Shown piece by piece: positions 16,699 through 26,778 of a DNA stretch of 34,571 nt; the stretch's first letter is position 1, and every line of letters starts with the position of its first letter. A program made the position numbers and the translations under genes. The DNA lies in assembly GCA_037439425.1 (NCBI GenBank), contig JBBIWA010000066.1:1-34571 (forward strand), in the 5' to 3' direction. This stretch comes from JBBIWA01 sp037439425 (GTDB taxonomy: Bacteria > Acidobacteriota > Blastocatellia > RBC074). Below the pieces are notes generated by a model, which searched no databases, was not told where the DNA came from, and saw nothing but the letters and a program-made list of their open reading frames with translations.

Positions 16699-18387
16699 TC
16701 ACAACAAGCCGAGCTTCTTCATCCGGCTGCGCAGCGTCGAGGCGTTGATGTCGAGGATTTCCGCCGCGCCGCCTTTGCCTGCAACCCGGCCTTTGGTGTG
16801 GCGCACGACCGCTTCAATGTAGCGGCGCTCCATCTCTTCGAGCGAGACGAAGTGGCCGGCCTCAACACCCGGCGTCGGGCTGATAACCTGACTCTTGCCG
16901 AGCGGCGGATCAATCGTCAGCACTTCGCCTTCGGAGAGCAACACGGCGCGTTCGACGATGTGTTCCAGTTCGCGCACATTGCCCGGCCAGTGATACTGCT
17001 TCAAAGCTTCGAGCGAAGACACGCTGACCGAAGTGATCTGCTTGCGAAAGCGCGCGCGGTATTTCTGCGCGAAGTAATTGACCAGCAACACCAGATCATT
17101 CCCGCGTTCGCGCAAGGGCGGCAGGCTCAGGGGAAAGACGTTGAGGCGATAAAACAGATCGGCGCGAAACTTCCCTTCCTCCACCAGCTTTTGCAGCGGC
17201 TGATTGGTCGCGGCCAGCACACGCACGTCCACCTTGAGCGTTTGCGTGCCGCCGAGGCGCTCAAATTCGCCCTGCTGTAACACGCGCAGCAGTTTCGCCT
17301 GGGTATCCAAAGGCAACTCGCCAACTTCATCGAGGAAGATCGTCGCGCCGTGCGCAATCTCGAAGCGACCCAGCTTGCGTTGCAATGCGCCGGTGAAGGC
17401 GCCTTTCTCGTGGCCGAACAATTCGCTTTCGACCAAGCCAGCAGGCAGCGCGGCGCAATTGACCGTGATCAACGGGCGCTTGCGGCGTTCGCTCTGTGCG
17501 TGGATGAAGCGCGCGATCAATTCCTTGCCCGTGCCGGTTTCGCCTTGAATCAACACCGTAGCATCAGAAGCCGCGACTGTTCGGGCGTCGCGCAAGACCT
17601 TCTGGAACGACGGATGCGCGCCCACCATTTCATTCGGGCGATACTGTTCATTGCTCGCTTCCTGCAAGTAATAGACTTGCGATTCCAGCGTCCGCACCCG
17701 CTCGCGTTCGCGTTCCAGCGCGTGAATCAACTCGCGCGCTTCCGCCGTCGTGGTCCTCGTCCACTGCCGCACCGACTCGAAGTCCTGCCCCTTGTAATAC
17801 TCTTTGGCGAATTCGACGCCCTCGCTCCATTGCATAAAATCGGTGCGCCCCTTGATGTAACAGCGCGCATCGCCGCGCCCGATGCACTCTTTCTCGATAA
17901 AGATCACTTCGCGCCCCATCATCGCCGACGCAAACCCGGTCGCATATGTTGTCAAGGCCCAGCAAACAGACCTGTCACTCGGCCCCAGATGGAGCAAATG
18001 CTGCTCGACTTCGTAGGAGTTGATGAATTCAGCTTCGGCGGCGAAATACCGCGTCTTCTCGTCGAACGTGCAGGACAACGGTTTGACCGCTGCGAAACCT
18101 TGCTGTGCGTAGAGGTGTGCCCAGGCCTGCCACAATGATTCCTTCCGCTCCAGGCCGCAGAGTTCCTGTACGGCCAGCGCAGCCTGATAGCCGTAAGCGT
18201 AGCCTAAGAAACCCACGATGTTGCGCGTCTCAGACAGTCCGCAGACGGACACTAACTTTTTGCGCAGAAGGCCAAGGAAGTTCGCGTCGAGTAACAGTAA
18301 GCGTCGCTCTTTGAAATGGAGCGTTCCGGCCTCCCACTCGGCGCGCAAAGACTCCAGCAGGTTCAGAGCGTTCAGATTCATCGCCAC
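16699..18387 (-). CDS. XylR/DmpR-type sigma-54 activator with aromatic-sensing V4R domain
   Basis: Enhancer-binding regulator (562 aa) of the family that activates sigma-54 promoters on binding an aromatic effector. Domains: XylR_N/V4R sensor (about 20-205), coiled linker (210-245), AAA+ domain with Walker A GETGTGKE (282-289), sigma-54 contact loop GAFTGA (329-334) and Walker B FLDEVGE (351-357), and a C-terminal Fis-type helix-turn-helix (AAEILDINASTLRSRMKKLG). The sensor keeps the zinc ligands known from MopR: Cys142, Glu165, Cys168 and Cys176, each 13 residues before its MopR counterpart. The phenol contacts His106 and Trp134 of MopR correspond to Tyr93 and Phe121. The start is GTG 18387 with AAAGGA upstream; ATG 18381 is an alternative. 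Neighbours suggest control of the glycoside and phenolic-ester genes, but no sigma-54 promoter was recognised. Confidence 0.92.
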   Translation of the reverse strand: MAMNLNALNLLESLRAEWEAGTLHFKERRLLLLDANFLGLLRKKLVSVCGLSETRNIVGFLGYAYGYQAALAVQELCGLERKESLWQAWAHLYAQQGFAAVKPLSCTFDEKTRYFAAEAEFINSYEVEQHLLHLGPSDRSVCWALTTYATGFASAMMGREVIFIEKECIGRGDARCYIKGRTDFMQWSEGVEFAKEYYKGQDFESVRQWTRTTTAEARELIHALERERERVRTLESQVYYLQEASNEQYRPNEMVGAHPSFQKVLRDARTVAASDATVLIQGETGTGKELIARFIHAQSERRKRPLITVNCAALPAGLVESELFGHEKGAFTGALQRKLGRFEIAHGATIFLDEVGELPLDTQAKLLRVLQQGEFERLGGTQTLKVDVRVLAATNQPLQKLVEEGKFRADLFYRLNVFPLSLPPLRERGNDLVLLVNYFAQKYRARFRKQITSVSVSSLEALKQYHWPGNVRELEHIVERAVLLSEGEVLTIDPPLGKSQVISPTPGVEAGHFVSLEEMERRYIEAVVRHTKGRVAGKGGAAEILDINASTLRSRMKKLGLL

Positions 18388-18500
18388 GGTTTCCTTTGGT
18401 TACCCGGTAGTTGCTTATGACGATAAGTTTCCTACGAGATGAAAGCAACTACAACTCCATACGATATCTCCTTTTTCAAGTCTCTATGATTAATCTCCGT

Positions 18501-20915
<2,415 letters not shown>

Positions 20916-21043
20916 CTCTCTCTCTCCCTGGTTCCAATGAAACTCTGTTCCTGCATACTCTATCCCAGTTGCTGCCAGCGCAGCCGCGCGTGGTTTTGGT
21001 TACGGACGGTCGTTTCCGGTTCTGCCTGCGCCGACAGCTTAAT

Positions 21044-22020
21044 TCATTCCTGCGAGGGCTTTGAGTCCAGCGTCTGTTTGGTCACTCCCTGTCGCGTCAA
21101 GAAGGTAATCTCCGCCTGGCGCTTCAACCGGCGTAGCCGCTGAAACTCGTCAAGCGCCTTTTGCTGCTCCACCGCATTACCGAGCGCGCGCTCGGCCTGA
21201 GCCAGTTGAAACCACGCTACCTCGTTCGCTGCGTTGAGCGCAATTGCCTTGCGCAGTGGCGCAACGGCCTGTTCAGCTTTGCCCAAACTTACCAGCGTGC
21301 GCCCCAGGCCGACCAGCGCCTCTTCAAAATTCGGGTAATGTTTAGCGGCCAGCGAAAACAACTCCCGCGCTTCGTCGAATCGCCCGACTTGCGGTGGAGT
21401 TCGCCCGCTTCACACGCCGCGTTGGCATTGGTCGGATCGAGCTGCAGTTCCTGCTCAAACTCTTTGAGCGCCTCGGTTTCAGAAGCCGTGTCGTCGGTCG
21501 ACTGCTTCGCGCGCGCGAGCAGCGCCCGCCCGATGCGGTAATGAACTCCGGGACGAGTGGGCTGGAGCGACCGTGACCTCTTTGTATTCCCGAATCGCGG
21601 CCTCGAATCGCTCCTGGCTCTCGTTGGCCTCTCCTGCGGCCAGGCGCAGCCAGAACGAGTCGGGCGCGACCTCAGCGAGTTTGACGGTCGCAAGATAAGC
21701 GTAATTGGCGAACAGACGCCCGGCGTGGCAGAGCACCTCCGGGTCTTGTGGATAGAACCGCGTCAATTCGAGCGCGACTTCAACGGCCTTGTCATCCTGC
21801 CCTAAGTCTGTGTAGGTGTGCGTGAGTCGCAATCCGCTTGCGCGCTTTAGCGCCGGATCAGTCGCGCGCTTGAATTCCTTCTCCAATATGGGCAATACCC
21901 CTTGATAGCGCCCCAATTCAGACAGATCCACCGCCAGCAGTAAGTCTGTTGCTTTTTGCCTGAGCGTTGTAATTCTTCTGAAGAAAAACCCGCCGGATCT
22001 GGTTTGCCCGGCGGGTGAGT
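21044..22020 (-). pseudogene. TPR-repeat protein gene broken by three frameshifts
   Basis: Tetratricopeptide protein fragments that read as one protein once three single-base gaps are repaired. 5' piece (22020 to about 21968): KPDPAGFSSEELQR. Second (to about 21570): KATDLLLAVDLSELGRYQGV through REYKEVTV. Third (to about 21378): LQPTRPGVHYRIGRALLARA through ELHRKSGD. Last: FSLAAKHYPNFEEALVGLGR to TLDSKPSQE and TGA 21044. At each junction one missing base restores a sensible sequence (for example GATTTCGACGAAGC read as GATTCGACGAAGC near 21378). TPR proteins often follow TonB receptor genes in Acidobacteriota, and a TonB receptor remnant lies just upstream. It is probably non-functional; its last 105 codons remain open. 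Confidence 0.8.
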
Positions 22021-22156
22021 TTCCTCAGGCCCGCGGCACGACGATCACCAGACGATCTTCACGCCGAGCTGATTGATGCGCGCCGCTCTGGCGCTCAGGA
22101 TCTGTCCGCTCCGCGAATCGGCCACATTGCGCATCGGAACGCTCCATTGAGTGGGG

Positions 22157-22192
22157 TTGAAGGCACTGAACGACTCAAAACGGAATTGGAAG
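22157..22192. repeat. 36-bp direct repeat, copy 1
   Basis: Begins TTGAAGGCACTGAACGACTC. It is repeated at 22231-22266 with a single C/T difference. It encodes the receptor segment FQFRFESFSAF on the minus strand. Confidence 0.85.
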
Positions 22193-22230
22193 TAGCACGA
22201 GGTCTATCCCTCTCTTCTGTTCATCTAGCG

Positions 22231-22266
22231 TTGAAGGCACCGAACGACTCAAAACGGAATTGGAAG
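22231..22266. repeat. 36-bp direct repeat, copy 2
   Basis: Begins TTGAAGGCACCGAACGACTC. Its offset from copy 1 is 74 bases, not a multiple of three, so the duplication breaks the receptor frame. Confidence 0.85.
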
Positions 22267-22310
22267 CTCGCTTTCTTGGTAGTGACGAAATTCTTGAACA
22301 ACCCTGTATT

Positions 22311-22733
22311 TCGTGAAAATTGGTGTAATTTGTGGCAAAAAACGCTGAGGCAGCAAGAGTGGATCCCACAGATCATACAGCACGTCCTCTTGCTGCCGCT
22401 CCAGGTGCGCCAGCACTGCGCTGACCTCGTTGATAAACTCCGAAAGCACTGCTCACGTGCTCCAGCTACAGGCACACGACCAGCGGCTTGCCTGCCCCCA
22501 CTAACCGTTTGATCGCCTCGGATTCACTGGCATTCTCGGCTCCGGCGTAAGCGGGCGTGTCTTCACGCGCGCCCCGGAAGAAGCTCCCGCCATCCGAGCG
22601 ACAGGGCATATCCGCAGAAGAATTTCTGCCCCCTCGCCAGAGGGGATCGTGGCTCCATGCCTCCTGCAGAGTTGAGGATGATGGCCGTCGCACAGCACGA
22701 CGATGGTCAGCACGCCTAAGGTCGCAAGCAACT
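22311..22733 (-). other. Degenerate region, no supported gene
   Basis: Short overlapping minus-strand frames with coding-like pieces in different phases, for example FINEVSAVLAHLERQQEDVL (around 22400) and SEAIKRLVGAGKPLVV (around 22490). None has a credible start, length or full domain. The composition looks like eroded coding DNA from more than one gene, possibly enzyme genes of the same locus, but I cannot name a family. Confidence 0.4.
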
Positions 22734-24356
22734 CTACTTCTTGAGGTAGAACTGATCGAGAAATTCATAGCGCGCCCGCGCCTTTTCCGCTTCGGCGCGC
22801 GGGTTCACGTCAATGACCAGACGCTGCCCCTCACTGAAGTTCGGCCACAAGGGCAGCCCCTTGCCGTTCGGATTGCCGGTCTTGATGAAGTTGGCGAAGT
22901 ACTCTTGCATGAGGCGCGAGACCTTGTAATCATCCGGCGTCCACGCATAGACCTTGTTCGAGTCGAGGTTGCCCAACGCATACTCGATCTCAGCGGAATG
23001 GACTGCGCCGCGCGGCTTGGGCCGTTGATTGGCTTCCGGCCCTCTCACAACGCCGCCTGCGAGGCCTGCCACGGCCTGGCCCATCTCCGGCCGCATCGGC
23101 GGACGAGGGTGGGCATAGAGGTAGTAATACGTTGGCTGGCTGCCCGTCTTGGTAGCCAACTCGACCCATTTCCAGGTGCTATAGCTGATGAACCGATCAC
23201 TAGCCAGGTCTTGGGCAGCGTCCATGACCTCGATCTCTGTCGAGGCGGGGTAGAGCTTGAAGACCTCGTCAGCCTTATCGCCGTAGAGCCGTTCGAGAGC
23301 TTTGCGATAATTCTCCACGGTCGGTTTTTCGCGCCCCAGCACTGCGAAGTAGCCCATCTCTTCGGAGTTCACTCCGGCCAGGAGTGGCACGCGCGCCTGC
23401 TCGCCAGCGGCGTAAATTTCAAAGGGAGATTTCGGGAAGAACCAGCCGTCAATGGTCGGAGAGAAACGCGGGAGACCTGGCCTGGCCGTCGCTTCGAGGA
23501 GTTGCTCAGCGGACATTGCGCGCAACGCTGCCAGCGAATCTTTGCCGATGCTCGTCGCAAACTTAACGCCGTTTTGCTCCCCTTCGGCGAGAGGAACGGC
23601 GGAGAGCGCACCCAGGATCGAGCCGCTCTCGCCAATCGCGCCCGCAATAAGATTCTTCGACATTGGCGAAGCCATCTGCGCGCTGACCGAGATTGAACCG
23701 GCCGATTCGCCAGCAATGGTCACCCGCTTCGGATCACCGCCGAAGGCTGCGATATTCTGCTGCACCCAGCGCAAGGCTGCATGTTGATCGAGCAGACCAT
23801 AGTTACCCGAGGCGCGCCGCGGAGACTCTTTCGTCAGCTCGGGATGGGCGAGGAAGCCGAACACACCCAGACGGTAATTCACGGTCACGGTTACAATCCC
23901 CTTGCGGGCCATGCTTTCGCCGTCGTAGCGCGGCTCCGAGCCATCTCCTGCCACAAAGCCGCCGCCATAAAAGTAGACCAGCACTGGCAGCTTCTCCCTG
24001 CCCGATTTAACGGGCGTCCAGACATTCAGGTAGAGGCAATCTTCGCTCATCCCGTTCGAGCGGAAATTCATATCGCCGAAGATGGGCCGTTGCATGCAAC
24101 GCGGGCCGAACTGGTCTGCCTTGCGCACACCCTGCCAGTTTTTGACCGGTTGAGGCGGTTTCCAACGCAGCTCCCCGACGGGAGGTTCGGCGAACGGAAT
24201 GCCTTTGAAACTCCGCACGCCAGAACTCTTGTTTGAAGTCCCTTCAAGCACGCCGTTAGCAATCTTGACGCGGTCTTGAGCGAAGACACTCGCAGTGGCG
24301 GTTGTAACAAGCAAGATCGCAACGGTGGTGAGAATAGCGCGGATTATTGGTTTCAT
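22734..24356 (-). CDS. Type-B carboxylesterase, secreted
   Basis: Carboxylesterase of the type-B/pnbA family (540 aa) with a signal peptide (1-27). Family signature EDCLYLNVWTP (105-115), oxyanion loop YFYGGGFVAGD (128-138), nucleophile Ser218 in GESAGS, acidic residue at 332-333 in VNSEEMGYF, and His453 in GAVHSAEIEYAL complete the triad. Length is normal for a bacterial member. It would hydrolyse carboxylic esters in the periplasm or outside; the substrate is not evident. The neighbouring genes on both sides are decayed and an 89-bp inverted-repeat element lies 23 bases upstream of its start, so its promoter must lie within or beyond that element. Confidence 0.92.
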   Translation of the reverse strand: MKPIIRAILTTVAILLVTTATASVFAQDRVKIANGVLEGTSNKSSGVRSFKGIPFAEPPVGELRWKPPQPVKNWQGVRKADQFGPRCMQRPIFGDMNFRSNGMSEDCLYLNVWTPVKSGREKLPVLVYFYGGGFVAGDGSEPRYDGESMARKGIVTVTVNYRLGVFGFLAHPELTKESPRRASGNYGLLDQHAALRWVQQNIAAFGGDPKRVTIAGESAGSISVSAQMASPMSKNLIAGAIGESGSILGALSAVPLAEGEQNGVKFATSIGKDSLAALRAMSAEQLLEATARPGLPRFSPTIDGWFFPKSPFEIYAAGEQARVPLLAGVNSEEMGYFAVLGREKPTVENYRKALERLYGDKADEVFKLYPASTEIEVMDAAQDLASDRFISYSTWKWVELATKTGSQPTYYYLYAHPRPPMRPEMGQAVAGLAGGVVRGPEANQRPKPRGAVHSAEIEYALGNLDSNKVYAWTPDDYKVSRLMQEYFANFIKTGNPNGKGLPLWPNFSEGQRLVIDVNPRAEAEKARARYEFLDQFYLKK

Positions 24357-24378
24357 TTACATTACTCCTGCAGAAAAT

Positions 24379-24467
24379 CCTGGGTACGCACGCATCCTTG
24401 CGTGCTTGGCTTCGTTAAGCCAGCCATTACTGTAAACCGAGCACGCTCGCAAGCGTGCGTACCCAGG
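24379..24467. mobile_element. 89-bp MITE-like element, copy B1
   Basis: Perfect 15-bp terminal inverted repeats (CCTGGGTACGCACGC, 24379-24393, and its complement at 24453-24467) with internal hairpins (GCACGCATCCTTGCGTGC and GCACGCTCGCAAGCGTGC). It carries no coding sequence. A second copy of equal length lies at 28885-28973. Elements like this are moved in trans or arise as paired REPs. The rest of the 24357-24956 interval shows no supported gene. Confidence 0.8.
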
Positions 24468-24956
24468 TTTTCATCATTTCTCCCGCCTTGCCCAGGCGAG
24501 CGGTTAGTTAGTCCCTCTCTTCGCTGCAACCACTCTTGGGCAAACTAACTGCTACGGCCCGAGATGGCGTTTCCCCTTGTTTCAGGGCCTCTTCACCCGA
24601 CAAGACGCAAAGAATAAGCGAAGGCTGCGCTCAATTGCAAACCGCTGCAAGCCTTGCTCTGGAGTCGCTATCACCATCGTGAGCCTATTCTTTACTGACC
24701 GTGACACACTCTCTTATGTGTGCGCTCGGTCTGGTTTATAGCCTTGCCATTCGATAGCATCTAGCCGTGCGTTTGGTAAACTGTTGCACCTGCTTTTTAA
24801 GGGTTCTGCCATCTGTATGTTCACAGACTCTAAGTCGACAGTGTCCACTTCGTCTGCCAACCGTTCCCACGATCGGAGGTCGATCATTTTCATAGCTGCC
24901 TTGGCCGCGCTGTTTGTTGGCTCGACAAGGTGGCGGGTCTGACAACTTTTGAACAT

Positions 24957-25300
24957 GAGCCGACAGTTTGTCGAGGCTCGCGACGCCCTGTTCGATCGTC
25001 GCGTTCTTCAGATAGAGCGTACGCACGCCGTCAACGGTGAAGAGGTAACTGTAGAAGCCTGGCGTGAGCGGGCCAAGCGTGGCCGATCGGAGACCCTGGT
25101 CATCCTTCTCCAGCTTAACTGTGCCGGCCCCTTCCACCTAATCGCCACCTAACATGACTTCAGAGGCTTTCGGCGCCTAAATGCGGAAGGTCACGCGGCG
25201 GTCTGAGAGCGCTCCTCCAAAGCCTCCCCTGCCTCCAAGGCCGGGCAAGGCAAAAGTCCACTCAAGGCCGTCAGAAAAGCGGCCCACACGGGTAAAAATT
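24957..25300 (-). pseudogene. Fragment of a secreted esterase (N-terminal E-set/CBM48-like domain)
   Basis: One minus-strand frame reads SDGLEWTFALPGLGGRGGFG, SDRRVTFRI, TAG, APKASEVMLGGD, TAG, VEGAGTVKLEKDDQG, LGPLTPGFYSYLFTVDGVRT, NATIEQGVASLDKLS. This is the N-terminal early-set domain of Fes/XynZ-like carbohydrate esterases (CE1 type), in which family members read roughly RAPKASEV.L.GDW and GxYxYxFxVDGVRTLDP. Two in-frame TAG codons interrupt it; the second sits where a Trp (TGG) is expected. The catalytic domain is absent. A following unrelated-looking open stretch down to 24714 is not recognised. Confidence 0.7.
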
Positions 25301-25353
25301 CAATAGGCGGTGCTCTGATCAGGTCTCAGGTGTAACTTCCTTTGAGGCTAACT

Positions 25354-26778
25354 CTAGGCTTCAATATTCAGATCATTGATGAGGCGATGCAGATATTGAC
25401 GGCTGATCTTGAGATAATTGGCCGCCTCAGAGCGCGAGCCGCGGCACTTTTGCAAAGCATGGCGCACAAGCTGGCGCTTGAGTTCAGTAATAGCTTCTTC
25501 AAAAGAGAGATCCTGATTTAGCAACCCATTGGTGAAAGAAGGTGAGGTTGTGACAGATGGCTCTCTCTGTGGGGAGAGGGCTTGCACGACCAGCTTCTCC
25601 GGCAGCGCATTCTCGTCAAGGAGCGCAGCATTGCTGATCACCACAGCGCGCTCGATGACGTTTTCTAGCTCTCTGATGTTGCCAGGCCAGTGATAGGCGC
25701 TGAGTAGTTTGAGGAAAGAAGGGGAAAAGTTGGGTGTCGGGCGCCCGTGCTTGGTTGCCGCCTTGCGTGCAAAGTGGGCTGCCAGCAGCGGGATGTCGTC
25801 AATTCGTTCGCGCAGCGGCGGCAATTCCAGACTGACGACATTGAGCCGGTAATAGAGGTCGGAGCGAAACTGCCCTTCCCGGACCATCTGCTCCAGATTG
25901 CGATTGGTGGCGGCGATCACCCGAATATCAACAGAAATCTGCTGATTGCCGCCGATGCGCTCGAACTTGCGCTCCTGCAGCACACGCAGCAGCTTGACCT
26001 GCATACTGGGTGTCAATTCGCCGATCTCATCGAGGAAAAGCGTGCCTCCGTCAGCTAGCTCGAATCGCCCTTGACGGCGAGTCGTCGCCCCGGTGAAGGC
26101 GCCCCTCTCATGGCCGAACAATTCTGATTCAATCAGGCTTTCAGGCAGCGCGGCCAGCGCACAGGCGATGAAGGGAGCCTGTGCGCGCGGGCTGGAGCGA
26201 TGAATGGCGCGCGCCAACACCTCTTTGCCCGTGCCTGACTCGCCAGTGATGAGCACCGTGGCGTTGGTATCAGCGACGGCGCGCGCCTGCGCGAAGATGG
26301 CTTGCAGCCGCTCATTCGAGCCGATGATCTCTTGCCACACTCCGCTGCGCAGCAGTTCATTGCGCAGGATAAAATTCTCCTGCTCCAGCCGGTAATGCTG
26401 GGCAGCGCGCCGGACGATGATTTCGACCTCGTCAATCTCGAATGGTTTCTGGAACAGGTCATAGGCTCCGCGCTGAACGACTTCCAGAGCAGTGGCCCGG
26501 TCTTCGCTTCCGGTGATTACGATCACTGGAATGGGGGGAGTGTGACGGCGTGCCGCTTCGAGCACAGCCAGCCCTTCGGTAATCTCCGAAATCATGGGCG
26601 GGAGATGCAAGTCACACAGCACCACTGCGATCTCTTCCCGCTCCAGGTGCGCCAGTGCTTCTGCGCGCGAGGCGGCTTCCAGAACTCGATAGTTCTCTTC
26701 CAGCGCCCAGTAGAGCTGTTTGCGGATGGCTTCGTGGTCATCCACTACGAGAATGGTTTGTCGTTTGAGATCAGGCAT
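25354..26778 (-). CDS. NtrC-family sigma-54-dependent response regulator
   Basis: Response regulator of 474 aa: receiver domain (1-120) with acidic pair Asp13-Asp14, phospho-acceptor Asp56 in CDLHLPP and Lys111 in QKPF; AAA+ domain with Walker A GESGTGKE, GAFTGA loop and Walker B DEIGEL; and a Fis-type helix-turn-helix at the C-terminus (SRSEAANYLKISRQYLHRLI). It activates sigma-54 RNA polymerase when phosphorylated by its kinase. It overlaps the kinase gene by 8 bases (26771-26778), so the pair is translationally coupled. All the key ATPase motifs are intact. The target genes are unknown; no -24/-12 promoter was recognised by eye in the window. Confidence 0.95.
   Translation of the reverse strand: MPDLKRQTILVVDDHEAIRKQLYWALEENYRVLEAASRAEALAHLEREEIAVVLCDLHLPPMISEITEGLAVLEAARRHTPPIPVIVITGSEDRATALEVVQRGAYDLFQKPFEIDEVEIIVRRAAQHYRLEQENFILRNELLRSGVWQEIIGSNERLQAIFAQARAVADTNATVLITGESGTGKEVLARAIHRSSPRAQAPFIACALAALPESLIESELFGHERGAFTGATTRRQGRFELADGGTLFLDEIGELTPSMQVKLLRVLQERKFERIGGNQQISVDIRVIAATNRNLEQMVREGQFRSDLYYRLNVVSLELPPLRERIDDIPLLAAHFARKAATKHGRPTPNFSPSFLKLLSAYHWPGNIRELENVIERAVVISNAALLDENALPEKLVVQALSPQREPSVTTSPSFTNGLLNQDLSFEEAITELKRQLVRHALQKCRGSRSEAANYLKISRQYLHRLINDLNIEA

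Larger units (their letters stand above)
22045..22310 (-). pseudogene. C-terminal remnant of a second TonB-dependent receptor
   Basis: The minus strand encodes LFKNFVTTKKASFQFRFESF and AFN, an interruption, then FQFRFESFSAFNPTQWSVPM followed by ISQLGVKIVW-like end residues (INQLGVKIVW) and TGA 22045-22047. This is the usual final barrel region of Oar-like receptors (FKNF...FRFESFNAFN...IQLGVKFxF). The segment encoding FQFRFESF occurs twice with a shift of frame, so it was duplicated after the gene stopped being constrained. Nothing of the plug or N-terminal domain is present. Together with the TPR pseudogene it is what is left of a transporter unit next to GH78. Confidence 0.75.

Noticed and set aside
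22557..23696. 379-codon plus-strand frame across the carboxylesterase
   Set aside because: It is a shadow of the minus-strand gene with intact triad; high GC favours long antisense frames.
24714..24956. 80-codon minus-strand frame (LRSWERLADEVDTVDLES)
   Set aside because: No recognisable domain, no clear ribosome-binding site, and located beside a pseudogene; probably eroded coding DNA.
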